Part shown: piece after piece, positions 17,100 through 23,056 of the stretch
Numbering within the stretch: the stretch's first letter is position 1
How the letters are laid out: each line of letters opens with the position of its first letter
Assembly (NCBI GenBank): GCA_964420365.1
Contig: CAYQTA010000043.1
Coordinates: 1 to 29,576 of the forward strand
DNA: 29,576 nt
Direction of reading: 5' to 3'
Origin: JAMOQA01 sp964420365
Lineage (GTDB): Bacteria; Acidobacteriota; Polarisedimenticolia; J045
Position numbers and translations under genes: made by a program
The notes under the pieces: model-generated
Database searches by the model: none
What the model was told of the DNA's origin: nothing
What the model saw: only the letters and a program-made list of their open reading frames with translations

Positions 17100-18434
17100 T
17101 CACAGCTTCTTCACCCGTTCCGGGTCGACCTCGAGCCCCTTCGTCGCGTTGCGCGTGTCGAAGACGAGCGGAGCCTCCCGGCAGACCATCCCGTAGTCGA
17201 CGCCGTCGTGGTTGGTCAGGATCAGCACCACGTCGTGCTCCCGCAGGGTCTTCGCGTCGAGGGGCACGTGGGGAACCGTCTCCCCGTCCAGCTCCAGGGT
17301 CGGCACGAACGGATCGTGGTACGAGAGCACCGCGCCCCGCTCCCGGAGGAGCAGCATCACGTCGAGGGCCGGGGATTCCCGGGTGTCGGCGGTGTTCTTC
17401 TTGTAGGCCACTCCCAGCACCAGGACCCGGGTCCCCCGGATGGCCTTCTCCCGGTCGTTGAGCATCAGGACGAGCCGCTCGATCACGTGCTCGGGCATCC
17501 CCCGGTTGATCTCGGACGCCAGGTCGATGAACCGCGTGAAGTAGTTCAGCGAGCGGAGCTTCCAGCTCAGGTAATGGGGGTCGATCGGGATGCAGTGACC
17601 ACCGAGCCCCGGGCCCGGCCAGAACGCCATGAACCCGAACGGCTTGGTCGCCGCCGCCTCGATGATCTCCCAGACGTCGAGGCCGAGCCGTTCGCAGATC
17701 AGGGCCATCTCGTTGACGAGCCCGATGTTGACCAGCCGGAAGGTGTTCTCCAGCAGCTTGACCAGCTCCGCCGAGCGGGCGGAGGAAACCGGGTGGACCT
17801 GCGGAATCGCCGCGAGATACAGCTCCCGGGCCACCTCGGTGCATTCCGGCGTGATGCCGCCGACGACCTTCGGCGTGTTTTCCGTCTTGTAGACCGGGTT
17901 CGAGGGGTCGACCCGCTCCGGGGAGTAGGCGAGGAAGAAGTCCTCCCCCGCGACCAGGCCGGTCTCCTCGAGCATCGGCTGGATCACCTCGTCCGTGGTG
18001 CCCGGGTACGTCGTCGACTCGAGGACGACGAGCTGGCCGGGCCGGAGGCGCTCCCGGATCTCCCGGGTCGCCCCGACCACGTACGAGATGTCCGGGTCGA
18101 GGGTCTTGCGCAGCGGGGTCGGGACGCAGATCAGGATCGCGTCCATCTCCCGGAGGCCGTCGAAGTCGGTCGTGGCGGCCAGCCGTCCCGCCTCCACCTG
18201 GGCCCGTACCTCGTCGTCGGTGACGTCCCCGATGTAGCTCTTGCCGGCCTCGATCATCCGGGCCTTCGACTCGTCCACGTCGAACCCGGTTACCCGGAGA
18301 CCTGCCCGGGCGAACACCTCCGCCAGCGGCAGGCCGACGTAGCCGAGGCCGATCACCCCGACACGGGCGGTCCGGTTCCGGATCTTCTCCAGCAGGTCCT
18401 GCCGCAGCTTCTCCGCGGTCTTCGCATCGCTCAT
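17100..18434 (-). CDS. Nucleotide-sugar dehydrogenase, UDP-GlcNAc/ManNAc 6-dehydrogenase type (WbpA/WecC-like)
   Basis: A 444-aa NAD-dependent UDP-sugar dehydrogenase. RVGVIGLGYVGLPLA (24-38) is the WbpA/WecC-style N-terminal Rossmann motif; then STTYPGTT, SPERVDP and KVVGG. The catalytic Cys281 lies in GGHCIPIDP (UGD proper has GGSCFPKD), and VLGVAYKKNTADTRESPA opens the C-terminal domain. The GGHC-PIDP form marks N-acetylhexosamine dehydrogenases, so the likely product is a UDP-HexNAc uronic acid. ATG 18434 has GGAGGAG upstream. It is first gene of the five-gene sugar operon (18434 to 12724), with a candidate promoter just upstream. Confidence 0.93.
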   Translation of the reverse strand: MSDAKTAEKLRQDLLEKIRNRTARVGVIGLGYVGLPLAEVFARAGLRVTGFDVDESKARMIEAGKSYIGDVTDDEVRAQVEAGRLAATTDFDGLREMDAILICVPTPLRKTLDPDISYVVGATREIRERLRPGQLVVLESTTYPGTTDEVIQPMLEETGLVAGEDFFLAYSPERVDPSNPVYKTENTPKVVGGITPECTEVARELYLAAIPQVHPVSSARSAELVKLLENTFRLVNIGLVNEMALICERLGLDVWEIIEAAATKPFGFMAFWPGPGLGGHCIPIDPHYLSWKLRSLNYFTRFIDLASEINRGMPEHVIERLVLMLNDREKAIRGTRVLVLGVAYKKNTADTRESPALDVMLLLRERGAVLSYHDPFVPTLELDGETVPHVPLDAKTLREHDVVLILTNHDGVDYGMVCREAPLVFDTRNATKGLEVDPERVKKL

Positions 18435-18481
18435 CGGGTGCTCTCCTCCCGCTCGGATCGCCCCCCCGGCGATCCCCGGGC

Positions 18482-18511
18482 AATATGTCCCCCCGCGGGG
18501 CCGCGAGGCAA
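18482..18511 (-). promoter_or_regulatory. Candidate promoter of the nucleotide-sugar operon
   Basis: Minus strand: -35 TTGCCT (18506-18511), an 18-nt spacer, -10 CATATT (18482-18487), about 48 nt before the start at 18434. It has the same layout as the candidate before the wzc-like gene. The GC palindrome inside the spacer might also end the MCE operon transcript. Motif match only. Confidence 0.35.
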
Positions 18512-18522
18512 CCGGGCGCCGC

Positions 18523-19740
18523 TCAGGAAGTTCCGGCCTCCCCGCCCGTCCCCTCACCGCCGGGAGGGGCGGCCTCGAGCTGCCGGAGCCGCTTCTCGAG
18601 GATCTCGATCTGCTTCCGCAGGGCGCGGATCTCCTGCTCGCGGCCCTTCTCCCCCTTGTCCCGGTACCTGCGCACGAGCCACGTCGCCGTCTTCGAGCTG
18701 CGCACGCCATGGAGCAGCATCAGCAGCTCGTCGTGGACCGCCGGGTCGTTGAGCAGGAGGGCGAGGGTGCCGTTCCCCTCGTCGATCTTCCGCAGGATCG
18801 ACGCGAGCCGCGCGCTGACCTCGTCGAGGCGCCCGGCCACCCGGTCCGCCAGCTCCTCGTCCCGGAGGAGTACGCCGAGAAGTCCCTTGCCTTCCTCGAG
18901 GGCCTCGGAGAGCTGCCGGAGCGACCGGACGGTCCGCTCGACCTCCGAGAGCAGCTCCTCCTCGCGCCCCGGGGCGGTCAGGGCGCCGAGCAGTCCCTTC
19001 CCCTCCTCGAGGTTGCGGGTCATGGCGGCGAGGCCATCCGCCGCCTCCCGCAGGTCGCGGGCAACCGCCGCGGCGAACTCCTCGTCGGCGACCAGCTTGC
19101 CGAGGAGCCCCTCGCCCCGGTCGACCCGCTGGAGGAGGCGGTTCGCCGCGTCGAGGGCCTGGTCGAGCTTCTCGATCCCTTGCTTGCCGAACTCCGGGTC
19201 GACGATCGCCTTGCCGAGCAGCCCCTTCCCCTCGCGGATCGCCCCGAGGATATCCCGCAGGTCGCTGGTGATCTGCTCGACGGTGTCGGCGATCGTCCGC
19301 CCGGTCTCGAGGATCGGCTCCACGGTCACCGGCGGGATGAAGTCCCCCTCCCGCAGCGGCGGGCGGTTCGGGTCGCCCGGCGTGAGGTCGACCGCCTTCT
19401 CGTTGGCGACGAACTGGAGGTAGACCAGGGAGGCCGTCGTCCCCTGCCGCACCCGCGGGGCGTACGCCCGGTCGACCGCGAGGAAGACCTCGATCCCCTC
19501 GGACCGGGGATCGGTCGGCAGGACGATCTTGCGGACGGTGCCGACCCGGACACCGGCCATCGTCACGGGGCTGCCGACCCGCAGCCCGGAGGCGTCGGTG
19601 AAGTTGGTCCGGTAGGTCACCTTCGGCGTGAACACGCGGGACTCCTGGCCGATCACCAGGATCGCCCCGGCCAGCAGGACGAGGGCGAGGAGGACCACGA
19701 GGCCCACTGCCAGCTCGTGCACCCTGCTCCTACGCGCCAT
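18523..19740 (-). CDS. mlaD: MCE-domain lipid-binding protein (MlaD type) with five GxGLLG repeats
   Basis: A 405-aa protein anchored by one N-terminal membrane helix (about 10-31). The MCE domain (about 38-120) has VTYRTNFTDASGLRVGSPVTMAGVRVGTV followed by the strand holding LVYLQFVANEKAVDL. The rest is helical, with five related units: EGKGLLGKAIVDPEF, RGEGLLGKLVADEEF, EGKGLLGALTAPG, EGKGLLGVLLRDEEL and a decayed EGNGTLALLLNDP. It ends in a coiled coil (REQEIRALRKQIEILEKRLRQLE). MCE proteins form hexameric rings carrying phospholipids between membranes, and long helical tails can form a tunnel. ATG 19740, ribosome site GGAGGAAAGCC, overlaps the ATPase gene by 11 bp. Last gene of the mla operon. 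Confidence 0.93.
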   Translation of the reverse strand: MARRSRVHELAVGLVVLLALVLLAGAILVIGQESRVFTPKVTYRTNFTDASGLRVGSPVTMAGVRVGTVRKIVLPTDPRSEGIEVFLAVDRAYAPRVRQGTTASLVYLQFVANEKAVDLTPGDPNRPPLREGDFIPPVTVEPILETGRTIADTVEQITSDLRDILGAIREGKGLLGKAIVDPEFGKQGIEKLDQALDAANRLLQRVDRGEGLLGKLVADEEFAAAVARDLREAADGLAAMTRNLEEGKGLLGALTAPGREEELLSEVERTVRSLRQLSEALEEGKGLLGVLLRDEELADRVAGRLDEVSARLASILRKIDEGNGTLALLLNDPAVHDELLMLLHGVRSSKTATWLVRRYRDKGEKGREQEIRALRKQIEILEKRLRQLEAAPPGGEGTGGEAGTS

Positions 19741-20524
19741 GGCTTTCCTCCAGCGGCCGCCCCGCGAGGAAGGCGGCCAGGAGCGGGTCGTCGGCATGCC
19801 GGGCCTCGTCCACCGTGCCGGTGAACCGGATCCTGCCCCGGTGAAGGAACGCGATCCGGTCGCCCACGCGGAAGGCGGACTGGATGTCGTGGGTGACGAC
19901 CACGCTCGTCACGCCGAGACGGGCCTGCATCGCCAGGATCAGGTCGTTGATCGTGTTCGAGGTCACCGGGTCCAGGCCCGTGGTCGGCTCGTCGTACAGG
20001 ATCGCCCGGGGACGGACCGCGATCGCCCGCGCCAGGGCGACCCGCTTCTGCATCCCCCCCGAGAGCTCCGACGGCACCAGGCCGCAGACCGACTCGTCCA
20101 GGTCGACGTGCCCCAGCACCTCGACCACCCGGTCCGCGATCTCGTCCTCCGCCCAGCCCGCCTCGCGCAGCGGGAAGGCGACGTTGTCGAAGACGTCCAT
20201 CGAGTCGAAGAGCGCCCCGCCCTGGAAGAGGAACCCGACCTTCCGGCGCACGGGAACGAGCTCCCGCTCGTCCAGGTCCTGGATCTCCCGGCCATCCACG
20301 GCGACGATACCCCGGTCGGGGTGGGTCAACCCCACCAGGTGACGCAGCGTGACGGACTTCCCGGTGCCGGAGCCGCCGAGGATCACCAGGGTCTCCCCCG
20401 GGAAGACGCACAGGTCGACCCCGCGGAGCACCTCCTTGGGGCCGAAGCGCTTGTGGACCCCGTGGAGGCAGAGGAAGGCCTCCCGGCCGTCCGGGTCCCG
20501 GCAGACGTGGGGCGCCCCGCTCAC
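19730..20524 (-). CDS. mlaF: ABC transporter ATP-binding protein, MlaF type
   Basis: A 264-aa cytoplasmic ATPase of the lipid-transport ABC system. Walker A GGSGTGKS (50-57), Q-loop FLFQGGALFDSM, signature ELSGGMQKR (153-161), Walker B ILYDEPTTGLDP and H-loop VTHD are all intact. FQGGALFDSM and SGGMQKR are characteristic of MlaF/Ttg2A-type ATPases. The GTG start at 20524 overlaps the stop of the permease gene (GTGA at 20521-20524), implying translational coupling. The frame stays open far upstream, but that part is shadow of the permease gene. The MCE gene follows with an 11-bp overlap. Confidence 0.96.
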   Translation of the reverse strand: MSGAPHVCRDPDGREAFLCLHGVHKRFGPKEVLRGVDLCVFPGETLVILGGSGTGKSVTLRHLVGLTHPDRGIVAVDGREIQDLDERELVPVRRKVGFLFQGGALFDSMDVFDNVAFPLREAGWAEDEIADRVVEVLGHVDLDESVCGLVPSELSGGMQKRVALARAIAVRPRAILYDEPTTGLDPVTSNTINDLILAMQARLGVTSVVVTHDIQSAFRVGDRIAFLHRGRIRFTGTVDEARHADDPLLAAFLAGRPLEESHGA

Positions 20525-21291
20525 CACCCGCCTCCCGAGAAGGCCGCCTGCAGCGCCAGGAAGACCTTGGCGAGGAAGAAGTTGCTGACGAAGATGGCGA
20601 TCGACGCGCCGACGACCGTGTTCGTCGTCGCCTGGCCGACGCCGGTGGCCCCGCCGCGGGTCCGCAGGCCGTTGTAGCAGGCGATGATCCCGATGAAGTA
20701 GGCGAAGAAGACCGTCTTGCCGACGCCGGAGACGATGTCGCCGATCAGCAGGAACTCCTTCACCTTGGTCCAGTAGTAGACCGTCGACTGGCCGATCTCG
20801 AAGACGGCGATGTAGAGCCCGCCGAGAATCCCGAGAACATCGCCGAGGATGGTCAGGATCGGCAGCATCACCAGCAGGGCGACCATGCGGGGCCAGACCA
20901 GTTTCTTGACCGGGTCGGCGCCGAGGGCGCGGAGAGCGTCCACCTGCTCGGTGACCGCCATCGACCCGAGCTCGGCGGCGATCCCGGCCCCGACCCGGGC
21001 GGCGATCATCACCGCCGTCAGGACCGGTCCGAGTTCCTTGACCACCGACACGCCGACGAACGAGCCGACGTAGATCTTCGCCCCGTAGGCGGCGAGGGTG
21101 TACGACACCTGCAGGGCCATCACGGCCCCGGTGAAGATCATCGTCAGGCCGACGAGCGGCAGGGAACGGACCCCGAGCCGGAACATCTGCTCGAAGAGGA
21201 GCCGGAACTCCACCGGGCGACGGAACGTGACCCGGAAGGTCTCCCACGTCAGGAGCGCCACCCGTCCGCTGGTCGCGAGGATCCCGGTCAA
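20521..21291 (-). CDS. mlaE: MlaE-type ABC transporter permease
   Basis: A 256-aa inner-membrane permease with five or six hydrophobic segments. Family blocks: FRRPVEFRLLFEQMFRLG, SLPLVGLTMIFTGAVMALQ, VKELGPVLTAVMIAARVGAG, AAELGSMAVTEQVDALRALG (coupling-helix region) and GGATGVGQATTNTVVGA near the end. It forms the dimeric channel core of the MCE/Mla retrograde or anterograde phospholipid transporter. The start is a TTG at 21291 with AGGGGG 7 nt upstream. The gene for a small membrane protein lies 39 bp upstream, and the ATPase overlaps it downstream. Confidence 0.95.
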   Translation of the reverse strand: MTGILATSGRVALLTWETFRVTFRRPVEFRLLFEQMFRLGVRSLPLVGLTMIFTGAVMALQVSYTLAAYGAKIYVGSFVGVSVVKELGPVLTAVMIAARVGAGIAAELGSMAVTEQVDALRALGADPVKKLVWPRMVALLVMLPILTILGDVLGILGGLYIAVFEIGQSTVYYWTKVKEFLLIGDIVSGVGKTVFFAYFIGIIACYNGLRTRGGATGVGQATTNTVVGASIAIFVSNFFLAKVFLALQAAFSGGGW

Positions 21292-21330
21292 GCGTTCGCC
21301 CCCTTCGCGGCCCCGCCGGGGGCCGGCCGG

Positions 21331-21786
21331 CTATTGTACCGGGTCGCGGCGGAGGAGGGCGGGCAGCAGTCCCCCGGCCGCGGCCCGGAGCAGGACCAGG
21401 TGCAGCGTGGCGAGCGCCCCGTCCACGAGGGCGATCACCAGGAAGAAGAGGTCCGCCCGGCGCAGGAGGACGTCGACGGCGAAGAGGGCCAGCCCGCCGT
21501 ACCGCAGCAGGATCGCGACGGCCGCGACCGGCGCCAGCCGCCGGGGATCCCGCCAGACGAGCACGTAGAGTCCCCCGAGGGCGACGAGGAACAGCCCGCA
21601 CAGGTCGAGGTAGACGCGAGGATCCGGCAGGGTGACGTGGAGCACCGGGGCCACGGCCTCCTGCGCCAGCAGGATCGCGAGCCCGAATCCGCCATCGACC
21701 AGGGCGCCCAGCAGGAACGAGAGCCCGAGGGCCCGGAAGGCCCAGGCCCGGTCCCCGTCCGGGACGCCCGGAGCGCCGTGCGCCAT
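21331..21786 (-). CDS. Small four-helix membrane protein, unknown function
   Basis: 151 aa, almost entirely hydrophobic helices at about 18-38, 55-78, 85-107 and 112-135, with short Arg-containing loops (WRDPRR, LLRRDPVQ). No enzyme motif is seen. The spacing of charged residues (LVDGGFG, ALVDGALATLH) hints at an internal two-fold duplication of a helix pair. It starts at ATG 21786 with a strong GGAGGTGGACG ribosome site. It leads the mla operon, 39 bp before mlaE, and is divergent from plsC, so a role near lipid traffic is possible but only by neighbourhood. Confidence 0.7.
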   Translation of the reverse strand: MAHGAPGVPDGDRAWAFRALGLSFLLGALVDGGFGLAILLAQEAVAPVLHVTLPDPRVYLDLCGLFLVALGGLYVLVWRDPRRLAPVAAVAILLRYGGLALFAVDVLLRRADLFFLVIALVDGALATLHLVLLRAAAGGLLPALLRRDPVQ

Positions 21787-21810
21787 CGTCCACCTCCTCC
21801 CCTCCCGTGG

Positions 21811-21839
21811 TTGTCCCGGCCACGGGGCCTCTCTATCCT
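21811..21839 (+). promoter_or_regulatory. Candidate promoter for plsC; implies a leaderless mRNA
   Basis: Plus strand: -35 TTGTCC (21811-21816), 17-nt spacer, -10 TATCCT (21834-21839). The ATG at 21846 is 6 nt after the -10, about where transcription would start, and no Shine-Dalgarno precedes it. It lies in the 59-bp divergent gap with the mla operon. Confidence 0.4.
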
Positions 21840-21845
21840 CCCCCC

Positions 21846-22565
21846 ATGGTACGCGGAATCCTCGTCGCGCTCTTCCACCTCCTCGGGGTCCCCCTCTACT
21901 CCCTCGCCGCGATCGTCGGGGACCTGCTGTTCCCCGGCCGGGAGTGGATCCCCCGCGTGGGCGCCGCCTGGTCGCGGCACACCCTCCGGCTCGCCGGGGT
22001 CCGGATCGCGGTGGAAGGGGCGGAGATCCTGGCGGAGAACCGGCCCGCGGTGCTCGCGGCGAACCACACCTCCGCCATGGACATCTACGCCGTCTGCGCG
22101 AACGTGCCGGTTCCCTACCGGATGGTCGCGAAGGCCGAGCTGTTCCGGATCCCGATCTTCGGCCGCGCCCTTCTCCGGGCCGGGTTCGTACCCCTCCAGC
22201 GCCGGCCCAGCCGGAAGGATCTCCAGGCGATCGAGCGGGTGCGCCGGGACCTGCGGAAGGGAGCGATCGTGTGCTTCTTCCCGGAGGGAACCCGCAGCCC
22301 GGACGGTCGCCTGCGTCCCTTCAAGACCGGGGCGTTCGTCCTCGCGATCCGGGAGGGGATTCCCGTGATCCCGGTGGCGATCGAGGGGGCGTACCGGGTC
22401 CAGCGCCGCGGCAGCCTGGTCATTCGGCCCGGAACGATCCGGTTCCGGGTCCTCGAGCCGATCTCCACCGCGGGAAGGTCCCTGGACGAGCGGATGGCCC
22501 TCGCCCGGGTATGCCACGACCGGATCGCCGCCGCCCTGCCTCCCGACCAGCGCCCGGCCGGTTGA
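21846..22565 (+). CDS. plsC: 1-acyl-sn-glycerol-3-phosphate acyltransferase (PlsC family)
   Basis: A 239-aa membrane-associated acyltransferase. An N-terminal hydrophobic helix (about 5-27) is followed by the catalytic NHTSAMD (H74-x4-D79), FPEGTRS (145-151) that binds the glycerophosphate, and a VIPVAIEG block. Length and motifs fit lysophosphatidate acyltransferase, making phosphatidic acid for phospholipid synthesis. I start at ATG 21846, just before the first helix. An in-frame ATG at 21807 would add 13 residues (VVPATGPLYPPP-type) but runs through the candidate promoter. It is divergent from the mla operon, and both concern membrane lipids. Confidence 0.92.
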   Translation: MVRGILVALFHLLGVPLYSLAAIVGDLLFPGREWIPRVGAAWSRHTLRLAGVRIAVEGAEILAENRPAVLAANHTSAMDIYAVCANVPVPYRMVAKAELFRIPIFGRALLRAGFVPLQRRPSRKDLQAIERVRRDLRKGAIVCFFPEGTRSPDGRLRPFKTGAFVLAIREGIPVIPVAIEGAYRVQRRGSLVIRPGTIRFRVLEPISTAGRSLDERMALARVCHDRIAAALPPDQRPAG

Positions 22566-22576
22566 TCCCGCTCCCG

Positions 22577-22614
22577 GGAAGAAAACCGGGGCGCCGGCAA
22601 CGCCGGCGCCCCGG
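22577..22614 (-). terminator. Rho-independent terminator of the mtrA-mtrB operon
   Basis: A perfect 13-bp GC stem (22586-22598 with 22602-22614) and 3-nt loop. On the minus strand it is followed by TTTTC (22585-22581), the expected T run. It lies 22 nt past the minus stop at 22637 and between convergent genes, and may also help stop plsC transcription. Confidence 0.8.
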
Positions 22615-22636
22615 GGTCGTGTGCTCGGGAACGGCC

Positions 22637-23053
22637 TCAGAAGCTCTTGCTGACCATCACCGAGAGGACGTTGTAGCGACCCGACTCGTCCTCGAGGATC
22701 GGGTCGTTGTCCTTGTAGTTGGTCATCGTCCAGCCGAGCTCGAGCCCGTAGCCGGTCGGCAGCCGCCAGCGGGCGCCCAGGCTGACATCCCACGTCCGGA
22801 CCGAGACGTCGGACAGCTCGTTGACGACCCGCCAGTCCCGGTAGAGGAAGGCCGCGCCCACCGGCGAACCGTACGGGGCGGTCATGTCCCAGCGGTCCAT
22901 GCCGCCGGTCAGCCGGTTGTACTCGACGCCGCCGAAGAGCTGGCCGTACTCTCCGAAGGGGGTGCCGAACTCGACACCGAGGAAGGTCCCGTCGATCTGG
23001 TAGGCGTTGGAGCTCTCATCCCGCCCAAACTGGGCGGAAGCAAGGGCGCCCGC
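22637..23053 (-). CDS. C-terminal part of the MtrB/PioB-type barrel, downstream of the in-frame TGA
   Basis: These 138 codons plus TGA stop continue the same reading frame as the upstream 585-codon ORF; only one TGA (23054-23056) separates them. The residues are plainly outer-membrane barrel: alternating strands such as TFLGVEFGTPFGEYGQ, VSLGARWRLPTGYGLELGW, and a last strand YNVLSVMVSKSF with the terminal Phe needed for BAM insertion. A later internal ATG at 22900 has no clear ribosome site and would give only 87 residues, which could not make a barrel alone. Together the parts would make 724 codons, near the size of MtrB/PioB proteins. It is the natural C-terminus of one gene, reached by recoding, or lost by nonsense mutation or sequence error. 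Confidence 0.75.
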   Translation of the reverse strand, partial: AGALASAQFGRDESSNAYQIDGTFLGVEFGTPFGEYGQLFGGVEYNRLTGGMDRWDMTAPYGSPVGAAFLYRDWRVVNELSDVSVRTWDVSLGARWRLPTGYGLELGWTMTNYKDNDPILEDESGRYNVLSVMVSKSF

Positions 23054-23056
23054 TCA
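23021..23056 (-). other. In-frame TGA followed by a SECIS-like hairpin
   Basis: Minus strand: TGA at 23056-23054, then after 16 nt a 7-bp perfect stem CCGCCCA/TGGGCGG (23037-23031 with 23027-23021), extendable by a U-G and a U-A pair, closed by the loop GTT (23030-23028). The loop starts 23 nt past the TGA and begins with G. Those values fall in the accepted bacterial SECIS geometry (loop 16-37 nt from UGA, G in the first two loop bases). GC-rich hairpins are common in this genome, so the fit is suggestive only. Confidence 0.4.

Noticed and set aside
21807..21845. Upstream ATG at 21807 as the plsC start
   Set aside because: The added residues are not family-like, there is no ribosome binding site, and the segment contains the best candidate promoter.
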